Assembly: GCF_042427745.1 (NCBI RefSeq) | Contig: NZ_JBHMFA010000035.1 | DNA from: Algibacter miyuki | GTDB taxonomy: Bacteria > Bacteroidota > Bacteroidia > Flavobacteriales > Flavobacteriaceae | Length of the DNA: 64,000 nt | Direction: 5' to 3' (one strand) | Shown: positions 1 to 9,297 of the stretch, piece after piece | How the letters are laid out: each line of letters starts with the position of its first letter | Position numbering within the stretch: the first letter of the stretch is position 1 | Notes under the pieces: model-generated | Database searches by the model: none | What the model was told of the DNA's origin: nothing | What the model saw: the letters and a program-made list of their open reading frames with translations, nothing else | Position numbers and translations under genes: made by a program

Positions 1-1073
1 TTATTTAAATTGAATTGATTTTCAAACGGATCATACTTATCCAAACCATCTTCGGTGCCAATCCATAAAATTCCTGAAGCATCAAAATATAAGGCTGAAA
101 CCAAATTATCAACCAACGAAGTTTGGTCTGTTAAAATAGAATAATAACGTTTGTACTCCCCTTTACTAATAGCTTCTAAACTATCGCAAACAAGTAAGCC
201 CCCAAGCGTACCCACCCAATATTTGCCATCTGGAGCTTGAGCAACTGCTAAAAAATAAGGCCCTAAAGCCTCTCTAGCTTCTTTATTTTCAATATATAGA
301 TTTTTAAATTCGCTGTCTCTTTTATCTAATTTGTAAAGCCCTTTTCGGGTACCGACGAAAATATCATTTTTGGCATCTTCGTATATAAAATTCACATACG
401 GATTCACTTCTTCCGAATTCGGGATTTGCAACGTAAACGTCGCTATTTGCTGAATATTCCCGACAGAATCTAAGTTTATTTTCGCTACCGAAGCGCTGCC
501 ATAACTGCCTATCCAAATATTTCCTTCGGAATCTTCAAAAATGTCTTTAACATAATTAAAGTTTGGGATATTTACTTTTTCGAAACGTTTATCTTCTAAA
601 AAGAATAAAAACACACCATGATCTTTTGTGCCTACCCAAACCCGATTAAAATGATCGACATAAATGGAACGGATTTCTTCATCTTGTAAACTATTGGGGT
701 TTCCAACTTCGTTTAAAAATGTGGTAAATTTTTGAGTATCACAATCAAACAAGGTCAAACCTTTACGCGTTCCAATCCAGATATTCCTTTCTTTTTCATC
801 CAGTTCTAAAGCCGTAATATCATTATCGTTAATGGTATTTCCACCTTCAGAAGTGTTTAAATACGTCTTAAACTCATAACCATCAAACCTGTTTAAACCA
901 GAAAATGTTCCCAACCACAAAAACCCATGTTTATCCTGCAACACATGGCGCACCGAATTATGAGATAAACCGTTGTTATCATTATAATGTTCGAATTTAA
1001 TGTTTTGAGCAAAAGCGCCAAAAACAAACAAAAACAGAAAAAGGGCAATATTAAAACGGTTGGTTATTAACAA
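1..1073 (-). CDS. Two-component-regulator propeller protein, sensor part (3' end beyond window)
   Basis: This open frame enters from the left edge and begins near 1073. It codes for a signal peptide (hydrophobic run then AFAQ) followed by Reg_prop-type beta-propeller repeats. The first repeat has NGLSHNSVRHVLQD and LWLGTFSGLNRFDG, and later blades show IWIGTRKGL, VWVGTKDHG, IWIGSYG and LWIGTEDGLDKYD. Such propellers form the periplasmic sensor of hybrid two-component systems that switch on polysaccharide loci. The transmembrane, kinase and DNA-binding parts would lie outside the window, so a simpler Reg_prop regulator is also possible. An in-frame stop lies just upstream and no ATG is available before the signal peptide, so I chose TTG at 1073. 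It is 16 bases after the metallophosphoesterase gene on the same strand and probably regulates this locus. Confidence 0.85.
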   Translation of the reverse strand, partial: MLITNRFNIALFLFLFVFGAFAQNIKFEHYNDNNGLSHNSVRHVLQDKHGFLWLGTFSGLNRFDGYEFKTYLNTSEGGNTINDNDITALELDEKERNIWIGTRKGLTLFDCDTQKFTTFLNEVGNPNSLQDEEIRSIYVDHFNRVWVGTKDHGVFLFFLEDKRFEKVNIPNFNYVKDIFEDSEGNIWIGSYGSASVAKINLDSVGNIQQIATFTLQIPNSEEVNPYVNFIYEDAKNDIFVGTRKGLYKLDKRDSEFKNLYIENKEAREALGPYFLAVAQAPDGKYWVGTLGGLLVCDSLEAISKGEYKRYYSILTDQTSLVDNLVSALYFDASGILWIGTEDGLDKYDPFENQFNLN

Positions 1074-1089
1074 ATTTTATTTCGGGTAT

Positions 1090-2931
1090 TTATGGCGTTA
1101 TTCTTTCAATAGTATTGGCTTCTAAATTTATTCTAAAATGATTTGAAGGTAAGCCATGTCTGCTTTTATCAAAAATAGACGCCCATAATTGAAATCTTTC
1201 ATCTGATGCTTTCTTTAGTAGACTACATACCTGTTCATAAGCTTTCAATCGGTTTACACCAATATCTTGAAAAGCCAACTCGTCGGCACTTCGTAGTTTA
1301 TAAAAGTCGTAAATCATATCAAAACCTGTCCAATTCTCAAAGTTTTCTAAAGTTAGATCATTCGTCTTTAAATATGCTTTCACTTCAGCATCTTCAATCC
1401 TACTTTTTAATAATAAATCTTTTCCTGTGGACGATAACAAACTATCAGCAAAAGCTTTAGGCCAATCATTTGGTAAAAACCGAAGTCGTACTAATTCTTT
1501 CAAATGAAATTTAGTGAAATCTTTATAATTTTCGGTTAATAAGATGTCTTTATTCCATATTGAAGTTGCTCCGGATTCTTTTAAATAAGCATATTCCTGC
1601 TCATATAATGGAAATAAACTATTAAAATTTTTAGCCGATTTAATAACGACTGTTTCAACTTCAAAATCGGTTTTAGAATGTATGGTTAACACTTTATATC
1701 CTGGCGTATAAGCTGCCAATGAAGGGGTTTGAATGTTAAATAAAGTATTGCCTTTTCCACTGGTACGAACGCCTGTATCATTAATATGCATATGGCCGCC
1801 AAAATGAATTTGAATACCTGCATCGGCAAACGTTTGAGCGACTTCCTCGTTGGGCACACGGTGCAATTGCATTTTTTTATCACCAAAAAACTGTTTCATT
1901 TCTACGGAAGCGTCATCGTTGAAATCCACCATAGGATAATGGCTAAACGCTATTAAAACTTTGCCTTGTTTCTTAGCTTGTTCGGCTACTTTTTTCACCC
2001 AAGTAACCAAATGACTTTTCTGTAAAAGGACATTATTATAACCGATACTAGCACCTGAAAAATCGTTTGGGTTATTTGAAACTCCAGCTAATTCCGTATT
2101 CGGCACATACACGTTGGCATCAATAGCCAACAACCAAACTCCCGCAACAGGCTCTACTAAATAACTAGCATCTGGATGTGCATTATACGCATCGATTTGA
2201 TAGGTTCTTTTATTTAAAATTGAAGCTTCTTTTGCCTTTTCAAAACTATATTCGTTATAAGCATAAGAAGAAAATGGCGTTTCCCAATAGCGGTATTCCG
2301 GTTGAGGATAAAACCCAAAAGAAGACATTTCATTTAAAATATCTTTATAGCCCCATTTTTTTATTTCTGAAGTTATAATAGGTTTTAATTGACCTTCAAC
2401 ACCATCTTTTAAGTTTTTAATTGAACTTGTTATGATTTGTTCCTGCCCACCAACTCCTAAAAAATCAGATTTTCCAGCGTCTTGTGTGAAGGGTTTTACA
2501 GGGTCGTGATTCCCCGTGGTAGCAAAAAACAAGATGCCGTGTTTTTCAGTATATATATCTAACAGCTTTCGTAAACCTTTAACATGAATGGGTTGCCCGT
2601 CGTCACTAAAATCGCCTGGCAAAGCCACGTACTTGATACCTCTCGCCACAATATCATCTAAAGCAGCGATGCATGCGAAATAATTTTCATTGAATATTCG
2701 AGTGGATTTCAATTGCGCATCCATGGTTCTGATGTTTGCAAATTCACCCGTTTTTGGATTTTCTATACCTTGGTAATCTGCATCTTCAAAATGCGCATAA
2801 ACATCTTGAAAATGTGCATCGGCTATAAATGCTATTTGTACAGGAGTCGACTCATTTTTTATATTTTTCTTACAAGAAAATAGCAATGCTAAAAGCAGAA
2901 TACAAATACACTTACTATACAATTTATTCAA
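1090..2931 (-). CDS. Exported metallophosphoesterase lipoprotein
   Basis: A 613-residue calcineurin-like phosphoesterase. The N-terminus is a lipoprotein signal with lipobox LLFSC (Cys20), so the enzyme should sit in the periplasm or on an outer-membrane face. The metal-binding signature is complete: DAH at 38-40, GDFSDDG at 106-112, GNHD at 140-143, FSHYP at 329-333 and GGHMH at 378-382. The family hydrolyses phosphomonoesters or phosphodiesters; the substrate cannot be read from sequence. The C-terminal 200 residues match nothing I recognise. It lies 8 bases downstream of the GH115 gene, in the same run as the esterase/PI-PLC fusion, so a role on phosphate carried by the target glycan or released by the PLC-like domain is a reasonable inference. 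Confidence 0.85.
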   Translation of the reverse strand: MNKLYSKCICILLLALLFSCKKNIKNESTPVQIAFIADAHFQDVYAHFEDADYQGIENPKTGEFANIRTMDAQLKSTRIFNENYFACIAALDDIVARGIKYVALPGDFSDDGQPIHVKGLRKLLDIYTEKHGILFFATTGNHDPVKPFTQDAGKSDFLGVGGQEQIITSSIKNLKDGVEGQLKPIITSEIKKWGYKDILNEMSSFGFYPQPEYRYWETPFSSYAYNEYSFEKAKEASILNKRTYQIDAYNAHPDASYLVEPVAGVWLLAIDANVYVPNTELAGVSNNPNDFSGASIGYNNVLLQKSHLVTWVKKVAEQAKKQGKVLIAFSHYPMVDFNDDASVEMKQFFGDKKMQLHRVPNEEVAQTFADAGIQIHFGGHMHINDTGVRTSGKGNTLFNIQTPSLAAYTPGYKVLTIHSKTDFEVETVVIKSAKNFNSLFPLYEQEYAYLKESGATSIWNKDILLTENYKDFTKFHLKELVRLRFLPNDWPKAFADSLLSSTGKDLLLKSRIEDAEVKAYLKTNDLTLENFENWTGFDMIYDFYKLRSADELAFQDIGVNRLKAYEQVCSLLKKASDERFQLWASIFDKSRHGLPSNHFRINLEANTIERITP

Positions 2932-2939
2932 AATTCTAA

Positions 2940-5912
2940 TTATTTTTTAACGGTTTCCTTCGGAAAAGCATAACTCGCTTTCCATCCTCCTAAATCTATC
3001 AATACCTGATCTATCATAACACCAGGATCTACCATCCAAATTTTTAAAGTATGTTTTCCTGCTTTATTTACAATTTGCAACGCCGATTGAACCGAAGCAT
3101 TTTTAAGTACATTTTGCTTCCACGAAGCACTACGTCCAAAAGTTTGAAAATCTACAATTACAGGATCAGCATCATCAATAGAAACAGCGCAACGCACGCC
3201 AAATCCAGCATGTGGCGCATGGGTTGGCACCACTTGTAAATTCACTTGAGCTTCTCCGAAATTGAAGGTGTAAAAATCGTATTCTAAAACAGGACTGCTC
3301 GTTAAAATAGCCTGAATATCGACTGTTGGTGTTGCTGTTCTTGGCAACGCGGCAATTACATTATTGGTATAACCAATACCTTCTAAACGTTCCCATTTAG
3401 CTTCGTTTCCATCTTTTTTACGTGTGAAATTTTCAGCATCTATCGATACATAGCCTTTATCTTCAACAAAACCTTTATAATTTTTTAGAGTGTCAAGTTC
3501 TGGATTATAAACCGAAACGCCAATACTTGTTGTTTTTCCTTCGGAAATAAAATCAATCGCACTATTCACTTTAAAACTTGGTGGAATTAATTGAAAATCG
3601 TGACCTAACGGTGCTTCTTTTTTGTTCTCTCCTTTTGGCACTTTATCCCAATCAATAGTTATCCAAAGACGTTTTTCAACGATATTAGAATTCGAATTGA
3701 GCGTACCTTTAGTTTCTGATATTTTAATCCAATCCGCTTTAGGTTTCGCTTCCCAATCCACCGTTCCAGTACCATTTATAAACACATCTATAAAATAAGT
3801 GCTCTTGGTGTAACTATTAAAAACAGGTAGCACATCGGCATAACTATTAATCACCTCATGGTTAACTTCCATTTGATAACCTTCCAAAGCCAAACCTAAA
3901 TGGGCTTTTTCAGTGTTTTCTACATGTGATACAGCGGGCTGGGCAAAAACAGGTAAAAATCGTGGCGCCATGGTCATTATGTGATTCCATTTCCCGTTTT
4001 GAAGCTTTTCATTATAATAATTTGTTTCTTTCTCAATACGTTTATAAGCTGCCTTTGATTGTGCTGCTAATGTATTTGCACTTTGCCTGCCTTGCTTGGC
4101 GTTAAACTTATTTTTAAAACTATATAACCATTTCTGATTGAGTTTTGAAGCGCCAATAACAGGATAATACACCAGTTGATAAAAGGCATCCTTTCTATGC
4201 TCATCGATTTTATCATATAAATTTTCAGTTGTTTCGATGATGTTTTGATAGCTGTTGATGCGTTCTGAAACCTCATCGCCATAATGATACTGTGTTAATT
4301 CGGTTTCACCAGCTTTAGTAACCGGCTCAACTTGACTCCAAGCCATAAATTCGGGACGACGGATATAAGCCAAACGGTTGTTTTCGAATAAAACATCGGT
4401 AATTTTAGAAGCTGATGCTTTTCCGAATTCACGCGCAGCCCAATCGTTCATATGAGATTTTACAGCGGTGCTTTTATCAAAACCATCCATATCCCAGGCC
4501 ATATCTAAAAAGAGTTCGATATTGTATTCGTGTGGTTTAATATCGCCACAGTTCAGAATCCATATTTCACGTGATTGAAACTCAAATGCTTTCGACATTT
4601 CTTCCCACATTAAAACAGGATTTGTGGAATTGAGCCATAAATAATCGTGTGGTCTGCCCCAATACGAGGTATGATAATACACGCCAGCACCACCTGCTCG
4701 GGTTTGCTCCTCGGGGTTACTTAATTGGCGCATGTAGCCATAATTATCATCCGTCCAAACCAGAGTGATATCTTCTGGTAAGTCTAACCCGTTTTGGTAG
4801 TAGTTTAACACTTCCTTATAAGGTACAAAAGCCTGCGGAATGGTATTCGGATTCTTCTTTGTTTCCTTTTTTAGAATAGCACGTTGGTCGGTAATAACAC
4901 CTTCTAGAAGTTTTACCTGAGCCTCGGTATCATCTTCACCAACAATCATAGGCGAATCGTGTTCACCACGCATACCTGTAGTATAAATCCCTTCTAAATC
5001 TGCGGTTTCCTTAACCCGTTTTCTGAAAAGATTCTTTATGGTTTCTGAATTTGTATCATAACGATACTCCCCCATGGTATCATGTTTCCATTCCGTATTA
5101 ATATTACTCAACATAGGCTCTGCATGCGATGTTCCAATAACAATCGCATAATCGTCTGCTACAAATTTATTTTCAGGATACGAGTAAAACGGTTTGGTGC
5201 TAGAATGCATAGCCGGCCAAATGGTATTAGCTCTTAGGCGCAACAACAACTCAAAAACTTTAGCATAGGTTTTAGGACCAATATCACCGGTTTCTGGTTC
5301 AAAATTTAAAGCAGCCCAACGTTGTAAGCCCCAATCTTCATCATTTAAAAATACACCTCTGTACTTTACGGAAGGACTTTTAGATACTTTATTATCAACA
5401 GAAATTATAAGGTTTTCACTTTTCTCTGGAGTTACATCGGCCCACCATTCCCATGGTGATACGCCTATTTTTCGAGAAAGCTCTAACAAGCCATAAGCTG
5501 TTCCTCTGCGATCGCTACCCACAATAACTAAAGCTTTATCAATATTTTTAGTTGGGTTTTCAACCATTTGAATGGCATAACGTTCCCAATGATTTTCAAA
5601 TTCAGAAACCTTTATTTTTCCTGATGAAATCAATTTATCAATCAAACTATTTTTACCGATAGTCCCTGCAATAATTATTGCTGTATTTTTACTTGTTTTT
5701 GAAACAACAGCAGGTTTTTTTCCTGTAATATTAAACACATCACTTGCTAGAATATCAGCAGCAATAGCTACCACTTTAGCATCTTTTTTATCAATTAAAA
5801 TAGAAACCACTTCGTTTCCTTCAACTATTGAGAATTCTGATTTTTGCTGAATTTGCGCCGATAAAACCGACACTTGTAAACAAAACATCAGAAGTCCTAA
5901 ATATTTAAACAT
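2940..5912 (-). CDS. GH115 alpha-glucuronidase
   Basis: About 990 residues, recognisable throughout as glycoside hydrolase family 115, which removes alpha-1,2-linked (4-O-methyl)glucuronic acid from xylan or related side chains. Visible blocks are the GH67/GH115-type N-terminal domain (VGSDRRGTAYGLLEL near 131-145), NDEDWG at 190-195, GTSHAEP at 260-266, GMRGEHD at 313-319 and WTDDNYGY at 386-393, followed by a helical part and a C-terminal beta-sandwich (from about residue 800). I chose ATG at 5912 over upstream ATGs at 5936 and 5951. It opens directly on a signal peptide (MFKYLGLLMF, cleavage after SAQ) and lies 4 bases after the preceding stop, whereas the longer forms overlap the esterase gene. 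It is translated in tandem with its neighbours in the polysaccharide operon. Confidence 0.92.
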   Translation of the reverse strand: MFKYLGLLMFCLQVSVLSAQIQQKSEFSIVEGNEVVSILIDKKDAKVVAIAADILASDVFNITGKKPAVVSKTSKNTAIIIAGTIGKNSLIDKLISSGKIKVSEFENHWERYAIQMVENPTKNIDKALVIVGSDRRGTAYGLLELSRKIGVSPWEWWADVTPEKSENLIISVDNKVSKSPSVKYRGVFLNDEDWGLQRWAALNFEPETGDIGPKTYAKVFELLLRLRANTIWPAMHSSTKPFYSYPENKFVADDYAIVIGTSHAEPMLSNINTEWKHDTMGEYRYDTNSETIKNLFRKRVKETADLEGIYTTGMRGEHDSPMIVGEDDTEAQVKLLEGVITDQRAILKKETKKNPNTIPQAFVPYKEVLNYYQNGLDLPEDITLVWTDDNYGYMRQLSNPEEQTRAGGAGVYYHTSYWGRPHDYLWLNSTNPVLMWEEMSKAFEFQSREIWILNCGDIKPHEYNIELFLDMAWDMDGFDKSTAVKSHMNDWAAREFGKASASKITDVLFENNRLAYIRRPEFMAWSQVEPVTKAGETELTQYHYGDEVSERINSYQNIIETTENLYDKIDEHRKDAFYQLVYYPVIGASKLNQKWLYSFKNKFNAKQGRQSANTLAAQSKAAYKRIEKETNYYNEKLQNGKWNHIMTMAPRFLPVFAQPAVSHVENTEKAHLGLALEGYQMEVNHEVINSYADVLPVFNSYTKSTYFIDVFINGTGTVDWEAKPKADWIKISETKGTLNSNSNIVEKRLWITIDWDKVPKGENKKEAPLGHDFQLIPPSFKVNSAIDFISEGKTTSIGVSVYNPELDTLKNYKGFVEDKGYVSIDAENFTRKKDGNEAKWERLEGIGYTNNVIAALPRTATPTVDIQAILTSSPVLEYDFYTFNFGEAQVNLQVVPTHAPHAGFGVRCAVSIDDADPVIVDFQTFGRSASWKQNVLKNASVQSALQIVNKAGKHTLKIWMVDPGVMIDQVLIDLGGWKASYAFPKETVKK

Positions 5913-5916
5913 GCTT

Positions 5917-7764
5917 TTAGTTTTTAATTTTCTCATAAGTGTTATCATCAAAAATTATTTTAAAATCGGAATCAAATAAAGTCGATGGCACATAATAATC
6001 CGTAGAAATCACTTGTGCTCCAGAAGCTTTAGCTTTTTCAAACCTAGCGTAACTTTTGGTACGTGCTTCCTTAGTTCCAGCATCGGCACGGGTGCGCACC
6101 ATATAACCTTTGTCAACTAATGTTTTAATGTACTCAAAATCTGTAATCGGGTTATTTATAATTCGAAATGCAGCTTCCGGATTCCCTTCTTTACTATTTA
6201 CAAAAAGAACGCGTCCTTTTAAGCCATCATGACCGCCTAGGTAATCATTAATACGCGCTTCCTTTTCATCTAAAACAAATAAAAATTTTCCTTTTAGCTC
6301 ACTTAATTCTGGCCAACCTGCTTTTAAAACAGCTTCTTCAAGGGTTTTAAAATTGCCACGAACAGCATCGGGAGTTATCAATTCTGAATCGGAAAATACG
6401 GATCTAATTTCAACATCAAGACTATCTAATGCCGTTTTATCAAAAGTTAAAGGAGTTCTAGTTTGTGGCACTTCCTGATCTTTTGTATTGATAAGAATAA
6501 CTACAGGCGTGTGATTCGGGTGCTTATCTGACCATTTTTTTAAGTTTTTTAATCCGTCTCTAAATAGCAAATGATGGCTTCTAAAATCTATATCTTGCAC
6601 ATGAAACATTTTAAGTCCTGGCTTTTTTAACTTTTCCTCAATATCAAAATCTAAAGGTGTTTTTCCTAAAGTTTTTACAATATCCAATCCTTTCGGATTT
6701 GAAAAATGCCCACCTAGCGGATCATAAAAAACATCTAACTCCAAGTTTCTCAACCCTAAATCTAATTGTTTTTCTAATGAAACATGACCGTATTGCAAGC
6801 TTTCTATTTTAGGACTTACACCATGTAGATAATCATACAACGGTTTTTCAATTTCAATTTTATATGAATTATGACTTCCGATGACTTGCATGTCGTTAAG
6901 TTTTGGTTTTGACACCGCCACTTTTTCAAGCCATTCTTTTGCCAACTTTGGCCATTGCTCACCTGCAGCATTACCATCTCGCAAACCATAACCGTGACCG
7001 CCTTTTGGGTATACGTGTAATTCTACCGGCGTTTTATTGTCTCGTAATGCTTGCCCCATAACAAAACTGCTATTACCGTAAGGGTCGTCTGCTGTTCCGA
7101 ATATAAAAAATGGTGGCGTGTCTTTATCTAATGTAAAATCAGGATGGATGGTTTTATTTTCGCCTTTATCTAAATAAGCAGGATAAATAAGCATGGTAAA
7201 ATTTGACTGACTTGAAAACGCATCAATTTCATCTTGGCTTTCGTAAAAAGGTGTTTTAAACGTTGTAGATGCTAAAGCGGATAAATGACCGCCTGCTGAA
7301 AATCCAATAAGTCCAATATTATTGGTATCCAATTGAAATTCTGAAGCCTTACTTCTAACTATTTTAATGGCACGTTGAATATCTTGCGCTGCACCTTTAT
7401 CGTTTTTAGGTACACGATATTGCAATACAAAAGCCGTATATCCCAAAGTATTTAACCATTCGGCTATCTCATCACCTTCTTTATCTATAGCCAAAATATT
7501 ATAACCACCGCCAGGACAAACAATAATTCCGGCTTTAGACGCATTGGGCTGTTCAGGTCTATATACAGTGAGTAATGGGTTGGTAACTTCGCTTAATCTT
7601 TTAACATTTCCCGAAGTGTTCCCTGAAATTTTAGCAGGTTGCTTTTCGCTACTTTCCCCTGGGACTTTATTGGTCCATAATTCTATGGTTTCGCTAGATT
7701 GCCCCCAAGAAACAACAGTTGATAACAAGAAAAAAAATACGAATTTTAATTTAAGATAATGCAT
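5917..7764 (-). CDS. Carbohydrate esterase fused to a PI-PLC-like domain
   Basis: A 615-residue exported two-domain protein (signal peptide ending VVSWGQ). Residues about 25-285 form an alpha/beta-hydrolase esterase of the acetylxylan/feruloyl esterase type: oxyanion motif CPGGGY at 83-88, nucleophile elbow GFSAGGH at 154-160 (Ser156), Asp near 226 and His257 in KGGHGYG. Residues about 290-615 resemble the Ca2+-dependent phosphatidylinositol-specific phospholipase C superfamily (PI-PLC-C1 type): GSHNSYK at 296-302, RNLELDVFYDP from 339, and HVQDIDFRSHH further on. The frame is continuous and there is no internal start near the junction, so the fusion looks real. The esterase would deacylate the glycan. 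The second domain should cleave a phosphodiester or related bond, but its substrate is unknown. It precedes GH115 by 4 bases. Confidence 0.82.
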   Translation of the reverse strand: MHYLKLKFVFFFLLSTVVSWGQSSETIELWTNKVPGESSEKQPAKISGNTSGNVKRLSEVTNPLLTVYRPEQPNASKAGIIVCPGGGYNILAIDKEGDEIAEWLNTLGYTAFVLQYRVPKNDKGAAQDIQRAIKIVRSKASEFQLDTNNIGLIGFSAGGHLSALASTTFKTPFYESQDEIDAFSSQSNFTMLIYPAYLDKGENKTIHPDFTLDKDTPPFFIFGTADDPYGNSSFVMGQALRDNKTPVELHVYPKGGHGYGLRDGNAAGEQWPKLAKEWLEKVAVSKPKLNDMQVIGSHNSYKIEIEKPLYDYLHGVSPKIESLQYGHVSLEKQLDLGLRNLELDVFYDPLGGHFSNPKGLDIVKTLGKTPLDFDIEEKLKKPGLKMFHVQDIDFRSHHLLFRDGLKNLKKWSDKHPNHTPVVILINTKDQEVPQTRTPLTFDKTALDSLDVEIRSVFSDSELITPDAVRGNFKTLEEAVLKAGWPELSELKGKFLFVLDEKEARINDYLGGHDGLKGRVLFVNSKEGNPEAAFRIINNPITDFEYIKTLVDKGYMVRTRADAGTKEARTKSYARFEKAKASGAQVISTDYYVPSTLFDSDFKIIFDDNTYEKIKN

Positions 7765-7844
7765 TAATACGTGAATTTACACCCTTTGAAATAACGGATA
7801 TTATTTATTAAAAGAAACTCCTAAATTACTGTTTTTTTGAATAA

Positions 7845-9260
7845 TTACAGTCCTATTTTAAAGCCTGTAATAGGAATTTCGTTTTCGGAATACTTTGGAA
7901 TTTCTACCATTAATCCCTTCTGAGTTTGTTTCCAATTTACTTTTTCGGAAGTATTTAATTGTGTTACCGTTTTAATCTTTCCTGCGTTCTCTATTGAAAA
8001 GGCTTTTATAAGCACTTTCTTCTCTGTTGGACTACAAACATAAGCGTAAATGGCACCATCTTTTGTGGTGAACCTCACTTCAGGAAAAATGTCTTTAGAT
8101 GTAGCATCTTTCAAGTTATCTTTCATGGTGTTTTCTCCTTCTGAAACCTTAATCTTTTCGACCTGCTTTGGAACTTCTGCAAGACGTTCTGCTTGTACTT
8201 TCCATGGTTTAGCCCCATAAACACCTTCTGAATTTTGTTTCATCCACTGCCCTATTTGTGCTAATCGAGCTTGGGCCAAATCTGTAATTTCTCCTTTTGC
8301 AGTTGGCCCATTATTCAATAATAAATTCCCGCCTTTACTTACTATTTCTAATAACTGACGTGTCATTAATTCTGAAGATTTATAAATGGTATCATATTCA
8401 ATATACCCCCAGTTTTTCCCCATAGTAATACAGGCTTCCCAAGGATCTGACTCTAAACCATCAACAATTTCTTGCTCTGTCACTTTATAATCACCAAAAC
8501 CATGCTTAATTCGGCTGTTAATAATACAATCTGGTTGAATGCCAAGTATCAATTCTCGCAATTCTTTGCTTTCCTCCGGGCTAATTAATTCTGGTGTATC
8601 AAACCAAATAACATCAATTTTACCGTATTGCGTCATCAATTCTTTGATTTGCGGCTTCACCTTTCTTTCAAAATAACGGCTGTAGACTTTGATATCTTCA
8701 TCAGGATAATCTACCAAATTACTTCTACCTCCTTTAAAAGGCCAATCGGTAGCCACATCTGGATCTTCCCAATCGCGACCTAAAGAGTAATAAAACCCAA
8801 ATTTCATATCGTGTTTATGGCAAGCATCAACCAATTCCTTCATGGGGTCTTTGGCGTATGGTGTTCTGGTTTTTATGTTATAATCGTTAGATGGTGAATC
8901 GAACATGGCGAAACCATCATGGTGTTTTGAAGTGATGATAATATACTTCATGCCAGCGTCTTTTGCAGTAAGCACCCACTTTTCAGCATTGAAGTTTACG
9001 GGGTTAAAATCGTCGGCAATAGTAGCATATTCCTTTAATGAAATTTTTTCATGAATCATAAAATGTTCATTCCCTTTTGCTACGTGTCCATCCCAATATC
9101 CCGCAGTTTGCGAATACAAGCCCCAATGTAAAAACATGCCAAATTTAGCATCTTTCCACCAGTCCATTTTATCGGACGATTGCGCAAAGGTATTCGTCAT
9201 AAAAATGAGTAAAAAACCTAAACTGTAATAAAACTTTCTTCGGAATGTGCTCTGCTTCAT
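7845..9260 (-). CDS. GH29 alpha-L-fucosidase
   Basis: A 471-residue exported enzyme (signal peptide ending NTFAQ) with the GH29 TIM-barrel pattern: WWKDAKFGMFLHWG at 34-47, the substrate-binding SKHHDGFAMFDS from 111, and IDVIWFD at 215-221, where Asp221 is the expected retaining nucleophile. A C-terminal beta domain follows from about residue 350. The family removes terminal alpha-L-fucose, mainly 1,2, 1,3 or 1,4 linked; the specificity here is not determined. A second, clearly different GH29 gene lies immediately upstream, 37 bases away, suggesting two fucosyl linkages or two branch contexts in one substrate. The 80 bases between this start and the 3' side of the next gene hold no obvious terminator. 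Confidence 0.92.
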   Translation of the reverse strand: MKQSTFRRKFYYSLGFLLIFMTNTFAQSSDKMDWWKDAKFGMFLHWGLYSQTAGYWDGHVAKGNEHFMIHEKISLKEYATIADDFNPVNFNAEKWVLTAKDAGMKYIIITSKHHDGFAMFDSPSNDYNIKTRTPYAKDPMKELVDACHKHDMKFGFYYSLGRDWEDPDVATDWPFKGGRSNLVDYPDEDIKVYSRYFERKVKPQIKELMTQYGKIDVIWFDTPELISPEESKELRELILGIQPDCIINSRIKHGFGDYKVTEQEIVDGLESDPWEACITMGKNWGYIEYDTIYKSSELMTRQLLEIVSKGGNLLLNNGPTAKGEITDLAQARLAQIGQWMKQNSEGVYGAKPWKVQAERLAEVPKQVEKIKVSEGENTMKDNLKDATSKDIFPEVRFTTKDGAIYAYVCSPTEKKVLIKAFSIENAGKIKTVTQLNTSEKVNWKQTQKGLMVEIPKYSENEIPITGFKIGL

Positions 9261-9297
9261 TTTAAATTATTTTGAATATGTTTTTTATACTAAAATT

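Noticed and set aside
5913..5951. Upstream starts of the GH115 gene at 5936 and 5951
   Set aside because: They overlap the esterase gene; ATG 5912 follows its stop closely and opens on a proper signal peptide.
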